Below, in pieces: positions 39,419 to 47,390 of a stretch of DNA of 64,000 nucleotides. Position numbers and translations under genes: made by a program. The DNA is taken from contig NZ_CP022161.1 in the NCBI RefSeq assembly GCF_002214185.1, positions 8,377,486 to 8,441,485 of the forward strand. Direction: 5' to 3'. A model generated the notes under the pieces. It did no database searches, was not told where the DNA came from, and saw only the letters and a program-made list of their open reading frames with translations. Each line of letters begins with the position of its first letter. Position 1 is the first letter of the stretch. This stretch comes from Streptomyces capitiformicae. GTDB taxonomy: Bacteria > Actinomycetota > Actinomycetes > Streptomycetales > Streptomycetaceae.

Positions 39419-41564
39419 ACGCATTGGTGTGGTCGTCCGGCGGGCAGGTGGATGAGGAAGTCCGTTGGGCTGCCCGGGCGACAGCGAGGTTGCTGCGGCT
39501 GGTCAGGGTGTCGGGGTGGGTGTGTCCGAGGACTTGTTCGCGCTGGGCGAGGGTCGTTTCGTAGAGGGGGATCGCGCGCTCCAGGTCTCCTGCATTCGCG
39601 TAGGCGTTTGCGAGGATGCCGCGGCTGGTCAGGGTGCTGGGGTGGGTGTGTCCCAGGGTTTGTTCGCGCTGGGCGAGGGTGGCCTCGTACAGGGGGATAG
39701 CGCGCTCGAGGTCTCCTGCAGTCTCGAAGGCGACAGCGAGGTTGCTGCGGCTGGTCAGGGTGTCGGGGTGGGTGTGTCCGAGTACTTGTTCGCGCTGGGC
39801 GAGGGTCGTTTCGTAGAGAGGGATCGCCTGCTCCAGGTCTCTCGCCTTCCAGTGGGCGTAGGCGAGGTTGTTGCGGCTGGTCAGGGTGCTGGGGTGGGTG
39901 TGTCCCAGGGTTTGTTCACGCTGGGCGAGGGTGGTCTCGTAGAGAGGGATCGCGCGCTCCAGGTCGCCCGCGTCGTCGTAGGCGGTCGCGAGGCCGTTGC
40001 GGCTGGTCAGGGTGCTGGGGTGGGTGTGTCCCAGGGTTTGTTCGCGCTGGGCGAGGGTGGTCTCGTGCAGGGGGATCGCCCGCTCCGGGTTCCCTGCCTC
40101 TTTGTAGGCATAGGCGAGTTGGTGACGGCTGGTGAGGGTGGCGGGGTGGGTGTCTCCGAGGGTCCGCTCGGCGTGAGCCAGGATGGCTTGGAGCAGGGAG
40201 ACAGCGTGGACTGTCCGTCCCTGTCTGTGGAGGTAATCGGTGGCGGTCCTGTAGGCCATTATGGTTTCGGCTGCCGCCATGTGGTCGGGCGGTGAGCTCT
40301 CGGCGAGAGCCGTGATGTGTGGGAGCCACTGTTGCCACTGTTCGGCGGGAGCGGGCGAGCCGTCGTGGGAGGGCATGGCCTGGTGGATCAGGCGCTCGGC
40401 GTCGGCGCGGCCGGGCGGTGGGTTGCCGCGCGTACGCAGGACGGTCTGGACCAGGCGGTGGACGTTGAGGTTCTTCTGGTCGGTGAACGTGACCATGTTG
40501 TACGTGTGCAGCACCCCCAGCGCGGAGTTGAGGGCGATCGAGGTCGGGGCGAGCGGCGCCAGGTAGGTGCGGGGGATGTCATCGGGGGCCAACCACGCCA
40601 TCACTGTCAGGAGGGTGACCGCCAAGGGGTTGCGGTCGGTGATGGCGGTGATCGTGTGATCCCAGATGCGGGCGATGGTCCGCTCCGGGTCGATGCCTTC
40701 CGTGACCTCGTCCAGGACCAGGCCCAGGGACTGGCGGTACGTGTCCAGATCGGTTCCGGTCTGGAAGGCGTAGGCACCCGCTTGTTCGAGAGCCAGTGGC
40801 AGGCAGCCGAGTGTGCGTGCCAACTCCCGGGCCGCGTCACGGTCGTGATCCGTGGCCGTACCGTCCGGGAACGCCACCAGCGTGCACAGCAGGTCCGTGG
40901 CCTTCTCCAGAGGAAGCAGACCCAGAGCCATCGTGGGCGCCAGCGCGTGCCAGCCGGTTGCCTTGCGGCTCGTCGCCAGGTGGTGGCCGCGGTGCAGGGT
41001 GCCCAGGTACGGGCGTAGGTGGGCCGGGTTCTCGATGTTGTCGAAGATGAGCAGCCAGTCGGAGTGTTCCTGCAACCACAGCATCGCCCAGGCCGCTCGC
41101 TCGTCCGGGCTCGCCGCCCCCGCCCAGTGCGGGCACAGCGACATGGCCAGCTCCGACAGACTCCTTACGATCGACTCCGCCGACTCGGCCGTCATCCACC
41201 ACACCAGCGTGTACTCGCCGCGGTAGCGGTGCGCGTACTGCAACGCCAGTGTGCTCTTGCCGACGCCGCCCAGGCCGTGGATCGCGCGTACGGCAGCCTG
41301 CGTGACGGCTGCGGTGCCCTCGCCCGTCAACATTGCACGAAGCCCGGCGAGTTCGTCCTCCCGGCCAACGAAGACACCGGACGCCGACCCCGGCAAGTAC
41401 CCCGCCTCCGGCGGCGCCTGAACCGTCCGCGCCCAGTGCACCGCATCGGGTGGCAGTATCACCACGCGCGTGTTGTCCCCGCTGATCGCCACGCCGATGG
41501 AGCCGCCGGCGGCCATCGAACGGTCGCCGGAGGCCCCGACCCCCGGAGGCTGCTCGCCGATCAC
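39396..41564 (-). CDS. NB-ARC/TPR STAND NTPase (bacterial NLR-like)
   Basis: 722 residues. The N-terminal 35 residues carry the motif SGDRSMAAGGSIGVAISGDN (12-31), shared with the protein encoded just upstream. The NB-ARC ATPase follows (P-loop GLGGVGKST at 97-105, Walker B LLIFDN near 170, ARTLGCLPLALEQAGAYA, a GLPLA-type element). Then a winged-helix-like region and, from residue 468, five and a half nearly identical 42-residue kinesin-light-chain-type TPRs (consensus HTHPSTLTSR, AIPLYETTLAQREQ). STAND proteins sense a trigger through the repeats and oligomerise. There is no effector domain in this protein. The GTG start overlaps the upstream stop (GTGA), coupling the two genes. Confidence 0.9.
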   Translation of the reverse strand: MIGEQPPGVGASGDRSMAAGGSIGVAISGDNTRVVILPPDAVHWARTVQAPPEAGYLPGSASGVFVGREDELAGLRAMLTGEGTAAVTQAAVRAIHGLGGVGKSTLALQYAHRYRGEYTLVWWMTAESAESIVRSLSELAMSLCPHWAGAASPDERAAWAMLWLQEHSDWLLIFDNIENPAHLRPYLGTLHRGHHLATSRKATGWHALAPTMALGLLPLEKATDLLCTLVAFPDGTATDHDRDAARELARTLGCLPLALEQAGAYAFQTGTDLDTYRQSLGLVLDEVTEGIDPERTIARIWDHTITAITDRNPLAVTLLTVMAWLAPDDIPRTYLAPLAPTSIALNSALGVLHTYNMVTFTDQKNLNVHRLVQTVLRTRGNPPPGRADAERLIHQAMPSHDGSPAPAEQWQQWLPHITALAESSPPDHMAAAETIMAYRTATDYLHRQGRTVHAVSLLQAILAHAERTLGDTHPATLTSRHQLAYAYKEAGNPERAIPLHETTLAQREQTLGHTHPSTLTSRNGLATAYDDAGDLERAIPLYETTLAQREQTLGHTHPSTLTSRNNLAYAHWKARDLEQAIPLYETTLAQREQVLGHTHPDTLTSRSNLAVAFETAGDLERAIPLYEATLAQREQTLGHTHPSTLTSRGILANAYANAGDLERAIPLYETTLAQREQVLGHTHPDTLTSRSNLAVARAAQRTSSSTCPPDDHTNASTPRPHD
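39465..40163 (-). repeat. 126-bp tandem repeats encoding the TPR array
   Basis: About 5.5 copies of a 126-bp unit inside the NB-ARC/TPR gene, with high nucleotide identity between copies. Such arrays readily change copy number by recombination. Confidence 0.9.
41469..41531 (-). other. motif-coding segment shared with upstream gene (STAND N-terminus)
   Basis: Encodes SGDRSMAAGGSIGVAISGDN. Its partner segment at 41579-41641 encodes SGTRAIAAGGNIGIAITGDG. Alternating Gly and small hydrophobic residues suggest a beta-arch-forming peptide. Confidence 0.7.
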
Positions 41565-41989
41565 TGCCGTGGTACGTCGTGGCCGTCGCCGGTGATGGCG
41601 ATGCCGATGTTGCCGCCGGCGGCGATCGCGCGGGTGCCGGATGCCGTGACCGTGACGGTCCCCGTACTACCGGACGGCAGCAGGCTCGCCAGCTCGCGCC
41701 GCAGCTCCTCGTCCTCCCGCAGCGCCTTCTTGATCTGCACGCGCAGCGCTGCCGACGCGTCGTCGTCCTCCGGTTCCGCCGCCGCGTCGGCCACCGCCGA
41801 CTCCAGGGCGGCGCGGCTCTGGTCGTCGCGGCGGTGCCAGACTGCCTGAAGCATGCGGCGGCCAATGTTCGCCGTGGCCTCCACCGCCGCGCTCTCCGCT
41901 CTCGTCAGCACGCCGGTGCCGTACGCGACGACCGCCGCCGTCAGATACGGGCCCGCCTGGCCCACCAGCTGACCGATCTCCGTGCTCAT
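41561..41989 (-). CDS. small helical protein with C-terminal STAND-shared motif (candidate effector)
   Basis: 142 residues from ATG 41989. Residues 5-30 are hydrophobic and could insert into a membrane (IGQLVGQAGPYLTAAVVAYG), followed by a helical region with charged heptads (RVQIKKALREDEELRRELAS). A Thr/Gly/Ser linker leads to SGTRAIAAGGNIGIAITGDG at 117-136. This small helical domain plus C-terminal motif fits the Bell-domain or HeLo-like effectors described beside bacterial NLRs, but I assign that by architecture only. Coupled to the NB-ARC/TPR gene by a 4-base overlap. In-frame codons upstream to 42082 are possible but less likely. Confidence 0.75.
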   Translation of the reverse strand: MSTEIGQLVGQAGPYLTAAVVAYGTGVLTRAESAAVEATANIGRRMLQAVWHRRDDQSRAALESAVADAAAEPEDDDASAALRVQIKKALREDEELRRELASLLPSGSTGTVTVTASGTRAIAAGGNIGIAITGDGHDVPRQ

Positions 41990-42103
41990 CCCGACCCCCA
42001 GCCCTCTCGCTGCCAACACAGCGTAGGGATACGCCACTTCCCGTACACCGAAACGCCGGATGCGGGGACCCCGGTTCTCCACGGTTCCATCGGCTCCGCC
42101 GTA

Positions 42104-42292
42104 CTACCGCTTCAGCGCTCGGTACCGCTTCAGCAGCGCCGACAACCTCGCCGGGTCCTTCGCGCCGTTCAGCTCTGTGAGGAGGGCGTCGGGGCACAGC
42201 TCGTACAGGTCGCCCCACCAACCCCGCCGCCGGTTGTCGTAGATGCGGTAGCCGCCGGGGACACCTCGGGCGACGTAGCGTCTCCTGCTCAT
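42104..42292 (-). CDS. small basic protein paired with AbiEii-type gene
   Basis: 62 residues, very basic (MSRRRYVARGVPGGYRIYDN, RRRGWWGDLYELCPDALLTE, ending LLKRYRALKR). It starts 7 bases after the AbiEii-type stop, so co-translated. I do not recognise a domain. Its position beside a nucleotidyltransferase toxin-like gene makes an antitoxin or accessory role conceivable, though in AbiE systems the antitoxin is usually the upstream, larger protein. Confidence 0.7.
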   Translation of the reverse strand: MSRRRYVARGVPGGYRIYDNRRRGWWGDLYELCPDALLTELNGAKDPARLSALLKRYRALKR

Positions 42293-42299
42293 CAGGCGC

Positions 42300-43028
42300 T
42301 CACCAGGGGTCGTCCTCCGGAGGGGGTTCCATCGCCTCCTCTTCCAGGAGGCGTTCGGCGATGTCGTCGGCCCAGGTCTGGGCCCACTGGCGGACGGCCA
42401 TGATGGCTTCGGCGTCCAGGCCGTGGCGAGCGAATTCTCTGTTGTCGAGCCACTCCGTGGCCTCCAGGCGGGACTGGAGGTCGGTGAGGTCGAAGGTGTC
42501 GGGGGCGTGGCGGCGGGCGAGTTCTTCCAGTTCGGGGTGGGACCAGTGGTCGGCGGTGGCGTGGACGGCGACCAGGTCGCGGGCCGTGCCCCGGTCGGCC
42601 AGGGCGCGGACCTTGGTGCCGATCAGGTCTTCGAGGGAGACGGTCGGGCCGAGGGACGTGGCCACCGGCGGGCGCCAGAGGGTCTCCTTCATCAGGTCCA
42701 GCGTGCGTTCCTCCGCCGTCGTGGGGTCGGTGATCAGGAGGCGGGCGGAGAGGGGGGTCGTCTCGACCTCGTGTACCAGCCAGCCCCGTGACATCAGGTC
42801 GGCGCGGATCGTCGTCGCGATCTGGTCCATGGGGGCGGGGTGTTCCGTCGCCAGCTCCAGTGCGCGGCCGCCACCCCTGGCGGTCAGGCCGTGGGCCTGG
42901 GCCGCGTAGTCGCCGGTGAGGGCGAGGGCGTAGGGGGCGCCGATGGTCAGGATGTCGGTGAGGAGGTGGTGGACCGGGTTCGGGTCCGGGGGCGGGGCAG
43001 GGAGCGGGTTTTCGGGGAGGTCGTTCAC
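42300..43028 (-). CDS. nucleotidyltransferase AbiEii/AbiGii toxin family protein
   Basis: 242 residues, GTG start. The nucleotidyltransferase core shows LTGDYAAQAHG (37-47; the classical motif has Gly-Gly where this has Gly-Asp), a second acidic strand LLITDPTTAEERTLDLMKET, and SLEDLIGTKVRALADRGTAR with DLVAVH. This matches the AbiEii-like group common in Streptomyces. AbiEii toxins nucleotidylate targets such as tRNA and abort phage infection, but many actinobacterial members are uncharacterised. The tail is Glu/Pro-rich. Operon with the 62-residue protein. Confidence 0.8.
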   Translation of the reverse strand: MNDLPENPLPAPPPDPNPVHHLLTDILTIGAPYALALTGDYAAQAHGLTARGGGRALELATEHPAPMDQIATTIRADLMSRGWLVHEVETTPLSARLLITDPTTAEERTLDLMKETLWRPPVATSLGPTVSLEDLIGTKVRALADRGTARDLVAVHATADHWSHPELEELARRHAPDTFDLTDLQSRLEATEWLDNREFARHGLDAEAIMAVRQWAQTWADDIAERLLEEEAMEPPPEDDPW

Positions 43029-43121
43029 CTGGGGGCCTGTGGGGTGGTCGTGGGGGGTGGGGCCATGGAGGGATTATCACGGCCCCGGGTCCCCCTTGCC
43101 GTACCTGTACGGCTCATCGGC

Positions 43122-43691
43122 TCAGTACGGCCGCCGGCCCACCCAGTTGCCCGGCGGGTCGAAGTTCGCGACGACGTACGTCCAGCCGTTGCCGCATCGC
43201 ACCTTCGCCGCGCCGACCCGTGTCGAGGTGCGCCACACCACCTGGGTGTAGTGGAGGCAGGGTTTGCCCTTGACGCAGGAGTTCGCGGCGCGGTCGTAGT
43301 CGGGCTTTTCCTCCACCCACAGACGGGCCGCGTCCGGCATCGAGAAGTCGGCGCTCGTTCCCTTGGCCAGGTTCTCGCCGTACCGGCTGTTCGAGTGGAT
43401 GAGCCCACAGTCGTCGACGCGCAGGCGGGCCCAGTGGCGGGCGTGGGCGGTGAGCGTGTCGTCCCAGACCAGGGGAAGGACGCCCACGTCCGCTCGCGCC
43501 TTGTTGACGATCGTCATGAAGCCGTTGATCTCCGGTTTTCGCACAGCCGCCGCCGCTTCGGCTTGTTCCCCGATGGCAGCCGATGGCGGAACAGCGGCCC
43601 GCGCCGCCGCACCCGGCGCCAGCGCTGCCGCCACCATCACCGCTGCCATCCAGCCGCCGAGCCCGGTCGTCCGCAGCCCGTTCTGCCGCAC
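43122..43691 (-). CDS. secreted CAP-domain (PR-1/SCP) protein
   Basis: 189 residues from GTG 43691, which has gaggggg 8 bases upstream. Signal peptide about 8-38 (MAAVMVAAALAPGAAARA). The CAP domain (about 60-185) has SNSRYGENLAKG and HYTQVVWRTSTRVGAAKVRC, the CAP signature, plus two conserved Cys. It resembles plant PR-1-like short CAP proteins. Extracellular, role unknown. Confidence 0.88.
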   Translation of the reverse strand: MRQNGLRTTGLGGWMAAVMVAAALAPGAAARAAVPPSAAIGEQAEAAAAVRKPEINGFMTIVNKARADVGVLPLVWDDTLTAHARHWARLRVDDCGLIHSNSRYGENLAKGTSADFSMPDAARLWVEEKPDYDRAANSCVKGKPCLHYTQVVWRTSTRVGAAKVRCGNGWTYVVANFDPPGNWVGRRPY

Positions 43692-43829
43692 GATTCGTAC
43701 CCCCTCATGCCCCAACTCCCCTGCTGCCGTCGCTACTTGTAGAGGAGGGGAGAGCAGCGCCATAGAGGATGGAGCGACCCGCCATCCCATCGGGGGAAAC
43801 CAGGGAGGCGAAGGTTTGGGTAACGCCAA

Positions 43830-43861
43830 CCGCCCGCGAACTCAAGGGAGTTCGCGGGCGG
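43830..43861 (-). terminator. terminator after subtilase gene
   Basis: ccgcccgcgaactc (43830-43843), loop aagg, gagttcgcgggcgg (43848-43861): perfect 14-bp stem, 32 bases beyond the subtilase stop. Confidence 0.9.
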
Positions 43862-43893
43862 CTCGTCGGGACGACAGCTGTTCACTTACGGCG

Positions 43894-46800
43894 TTACGGC
43901 GTCACCGCCAACGCCGTATGCTGCACCTTCGTCTTCCCGTCCCCGAACTCCACGACGCCGACGTACCGTTCGCCGCGCGTCGCGGCCGAACCCCACGTCA
44001 CCGTCACCTCGGAGCGGTCGCCCGCGGTGACCCGCTGGCTCGAAGGGCTGACCGTGGGGGTCAGCGCCGGGTCACCCTGGCCGACCTCCCAGGTCCACAG
44101 CGTGTACTGCTGGCTGCTCGCGCCGGCCGGGAGTTGGTACTGGAGGACGTAGACGTCGTAGTCGCCGGGCGGCAGGTCGGTGTGCTCGTCGGAGTCGGGG
44201 CCCGGCCAGCGGCCGATGTGCTTGCCGGCGGTGTCGAAGACGTACAGGTCGATGTCGCTACCGGGGAGGTGGTCGGCGGAGGTGATGGCGAGGCGGGTGA
44301 AGGCGGCGCCTTCGGGGACGTGGATCCGGTGCTTCACGACCGCGTCGTTGGTGTGCGGGCTCTTCGGGAAGTCGGATGTGTCGGTGCCGGTGAGGGTGCC
44401 GGTCGTCTTCTTGCCGGTGTACAGGGCCGCCTTCGCTGTCAGGGAGCCGGTCCAGCCCACCCCGGTGGTCAGCTTCACCGATTCCTGGCCGCTGACCGTG
44501 ACCTCGGCCGGCGCCGTGAGGCCCGTGGGGCGCAGGGCGATCGGGCTGGTGACCCGGTGGCGGGCGTGGGCGTCGCTCCAGGTGAGGGAGCCGTAGAACC
44601 AGGTGTCGAAGCGGGCGTCGGTACGCTTGAAGCGGACCGTGTACGAGGCCGACTCGCCCGGCGCGAGCTTCAGCCGCTTCGGGGTGACCTGGGCGCGGAA
44701 CCCGGGCGGGGTCTGGAGCTTGGCCTTGTACGTGGCCGCCTTCGCCGCCACGTTGGTGACCTTGCGGGTGACCGTCTGGTGGCCCAAGAGGTCGCCGACC
44801 GAGATCGACGGGTAGTTCAGGTCACTGGGGTCGAGCGGCGCGGCCGTCGCGCAGGGGTCCTCGCCGTTCTCGGCCGCCGGGGGGTTGCCGATCGCACAGA
44901 GGTACGCGGTCCAGTCGGCGGACGTGGAGTCGTAGACCAGGCCGGGGTCGGCGGCGCGGGTGACGCGGGGGGTGCCGGAGCCGTAGTCGAGCGGGGTGGC
45001 GGAGTCGGCGAGCTGGCGGCCGACGGGGTCGCCCGCCTCGTCCTTCGTCGTCGCCGTCGTCATCAGCGCCGACTTGACCTCCATCGGCGACCAGCTCGGG
45101 TGGAGCTGCTTCAGCAGGGTTGCGAGGCCCGCGATGTGCGGCGACGCCATCGACGTACCGGACATGAAGCCGAACGAGCCCGTGTAGCCGCTCAGACTGC
45201 CCGGTACCGTGCCCGCCGGGATGGTCTCGCCGGGGGCGGCGATGTCCGGCTTGAGCAGGTCACCGTTGCTGTAGTGGTCGGGGCCGCTGGAGGACCAGGA
45301 GGTGACGTCCCGGGTCTTGACCTTGTGGCGCTCGCTGGGGAGGAATTCCGCGGTCGCGCCCGCCGTGGCCGCGTACTCCTTCACGGCCGGCGCGTCCTCC
45401 TTGCCCACCTGGAACACGGGGACGGAGAAGACGAAGACGAAGAAGTCCTGGCCGCTGGTCGGGGTATGGGTGAGGACGATCGCCGCGCCGCCGGCCGCCT
45501 TGACCTCGGTGGCCTTGACATCGACGAAGATGCCCTCGCCGCCCTGGTCGCAGACCACGATCTTCCCCTTGGTCCGCTCGGGGTCGAGCGTGCCCGGCGC
45601 GCACAGTGCGGCCCGCTCGGCGGTCGCGTCCGACTTGCGTACGTCGACGGCGTTGACCAGCGGGGTCGAGGGGACGCCCGGGTTCATGTTGCGCTGGGTG
45701 AAGCGGCGGCCGTTACCGAGGGCGAGGGACGCGGTGTAGTCGGTGTCGTGCGTCGACGCGGCGACCGTCGTCACCCAGGGTGCGGTGTGCTCGACCGTGT
45801 CCGGTCCGCTGTTGCCGGCCGAGGTGGCGACGAACACGCCCGCCTTGGCCGCGTTGAACATGGCCTTTTTGGTGGTCGTGCCCGTGATGGCCCCACCTAT
45901 GGAGTAGTTGATGACGTCGACGCCGTCCGCTACTGCCCGGTCGATCGCGGCCACGGTGTCCACGACCGGGCAGTTCGTGCTCCAGCAGGTCTTGTAGTAC
46001 GCCAGCCGGGCCGCCGGCGCGATTCCGCTGAGCTTGCCGCTGGTGCCGCTGCCGGGGATCGACGCCTCGACGCCGTGGTTCCCGGCGGCCGTCGTACCGG
46101 TGTGGGTGCCGTGGCTGTTGCGGTCCAGCGGCGAGGCCACGTCGTCGGGGGTGGGCTTGGCGACGCCCTTGCGGAACCACTGGGCGCCGATCACCTTGTT
46201 GTTGCAGGTGACACGGTTGGCGGGGTTGGGGTCGCTGCCCTCGTCGCAGGCGCCGCGCCACTTCTTGGCGATGATCTCGGCGTCGGGGCGGGGTTCCGGC
46301 AGCGGGGCGAGCATCGGGTTCGACGGGTCGAAGCCGGTGTCGATGATGCCGACGATCATGCCCTCACCGGCGTGCTCGGGGCCGCCGAACTTCGACCACA
46401 GCCCCTTCTTGCCGGACAGGCCGAGCAGGGCGGGGAGGTCGGGGAGCGAGGCGGAGCCGGTGGTTTCGCCGGTGTCGGGCGCGGCCGGTGCCTTCGCGAT
46501 GCCGGCCGTGGCGTCGGATCGGCCGAGGGCGTCGGCCGCGGGGCCGTGATCGGGCGTCGGGGTCTCGGCGGTCAGTTTGTTGACCGTACTCCGGGTCACC
46601 GCGACCACCCCCGGCATCCCCGCCAGCTTCGACGCCTGCCGGCCGGTCAGCTTCGCGGCGAAGCCGTTGAGTGTGAAGTCGTAGTCGTAGAGCGGCTTGA
46701 CGCCGGGTACGGCGTCGAGGACGTCGTCGCGGCGGTCGTCCAGGTGGTCTCGATAGGCGTCGACCGCGCCGGAGTCGGGGTCGAGCCGCTTGCCGTCCTT

Positions 46801-47025
46801 CGGCGCAGTCCGCTTCAGGCGGGGCAGGCCGCCCTCGTAGGCGGCGACGGGCGCGTCGGCGAGTGTCACGACGTAGATGCCGGGGCCGTAACTACCGTCG
46901 CTCTCCACGGAGTTGTCGGCGGCGTAGGCGGTGGGAGCGGTGACGGCGGTCAGCGTCAGGGCTCCGGCGAGGAGCGGTGCCAGAAGGGTGACAGCCGCTC
47001 TCGGGCGTATGTGATGGTGAGTCAA
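43894..47025 (-). CDS. large secreted subtilisin-like serine protease (S8)
   Basis: 1043 residues. Signal peptide (TLLAPLLAGALTLTAV to AYA, about 12-35), I9 propeptide (IYVVTLADAPVAAYEGG, LNGFAAKLTGRQ), and S8 catalytic domain with Asp229 (VGIIDTGFD), His305 (NSHGTHTGTTAAG) and Ser625 (FMSGTSMASPHIAG). A PA-domain insertion lies between His and Ser (AAGGAAIVLTHTPTSGQDFF). C-terminal Fn3/beta-sandwich-type domains follow from about 700. The architecture equals plant-type subtilases and streptomycete extracellular proteases. Monocistronic with its own terminator. Confidence 0.93.
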   Translation of the reverse strand: MTHHHIRPRAAVTLLAPLLAGALTLTAVTAPTAYAADNSVESDGSYGPGIYVVTLADAPVAAYEGGLPRLKRTAPKDGKRLDPDSGAVDAYRDHLDDRRDDVLDAVPGVKPLYDYDFTLNGFAAKLTGRQASKLAGMPGVVAVTRSTVNKLTAETPTPDHGPAADALGRSDATAGIAKAPAAPDTGETTGSASLPDLPALLGLSGKKGLWSKFGGPEHAGEGMIVGIIDTGFDPSNPMLAPLPEPRPDAEIIAKKWRGACDEGSDPNPANRVTCNNKVIGAQWFRKGVAKPTPDDVASPLDRNSHGTHTGTTAAGNHGVEASIPGSGTSGKLSGIAPAARLAYYKTCWSTNCPVVDTVAAIDRAVADGVDVINYSIGGAITGTTTKKAMFNAAKAGVFVATSAGNSGPDTVEHTAPWVTTVAASTHDTDYTASLALGNGRRFTQRNMNPGVPSTPLVNAVDVRKSDATAERAALCAPGTLDPERTKGKIVVCDQGGEGIFVDVKATEVKAAGGAAIVLTHTPTSGQDFFVFVFSVPVFQVGKEDAPAVKEYAATAGATAEFLPSERHKVKTRDVTSWSSSGPDHYSNGDLLKPDIAAPGETIPAGTVPGSLSGYTGSFGFMSGTSMASPHIAGLATLLKQLHPSWSPMEVKSALMTTATTKDEAGDPVGRQLADSATPLDYGSGTPRVTRAADPGLVYDSTSADWTAYLCAIGNPPAAENGEDPCATAAPLDPSDLNYPSISVGDLLGHQTVTRKVTNVAAKAATYKAKLQTPPGFRAQVTPKRLKLAPGESASYTVRFKRTDARFDTWFYGSLTWSDAHARHRVTSPIALRPTGLTAPAEVTVSGQESVKLTTGVGWTGSLTAKAALYTGKKTTGTLTGTDTSDFPKSPHTNDAVVKHRIHVPEGAAFTRLAITSADHLPGSDIDLYVFDTAGKHIGRWPGPDSDEHTDLPPGDYDVYVLQYQLPAGASSQQYTLWTWEVGQGDPALTPTVSPSSQRVTAGDRSEVTVTWGSAATRGERYVGVVEFGDGKTKVQHTALAVTP

Positions 47026-47107
47026 CTGTGGTCCATGTCAATCGAATTGGTAAGACCTCGTCCCCCATTGGCCCCCAATGTCACAGAGAACTCGCCAGTA
47101 ATGAATC

Positions 47108-47387
47108 TTGAAGTCTCACATACCGATGGATCTCCACAGCCGTTTCACAGCCACCACCGAAGTCGTCGACGCGGACGGCGAGGTCATGGCCTCGTACGTC
47201 ACCTCCAAGACCATCCAGAACGTCGTCTACCCCGGCGAGGAGTACACCGTCCACTCCGGCGGCACCACCTCCGGCGTCGCCGAGTCCGGGAAACTCGGCG
47301 ACGCCGAGAAGATCGCCACGGTCACAGCCGAGCGAAACCCCCGAGGGCGGCGGCTTCGGGGGCGGCGGCCCGGGCGGCAGGCAGTAG
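47108..47387 (+). pseudogene. C-terminal remnant of a small secreted/lipoprotein-type gene
   Basis: Frame 1 reads RFTATTEVVDADGEVMASYV then YPGEEYTVHSGGTTSGVAES and ATVTAERNP. A shift near 47340 then gives EGGGFGGGGPGGRQ and a TAG at 47385-47387. The beta-sandwich pattern resembles FxLYD-type domains. No signal peptide or credible start exists upstream, so the 5' part is lost and the end frameshifted. Confidence 0.5.
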
Positions 47388-47390
47388 CCG

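Noticed and set aside
42292..43080. Pro/Arg-rich 262-residue minus-strand frame at the AbiEii locus
   Set aside because: It is out of frame with the AbiEii protein, which has recognisable motifs. The alternative is low-complexity and overlaps it completely.
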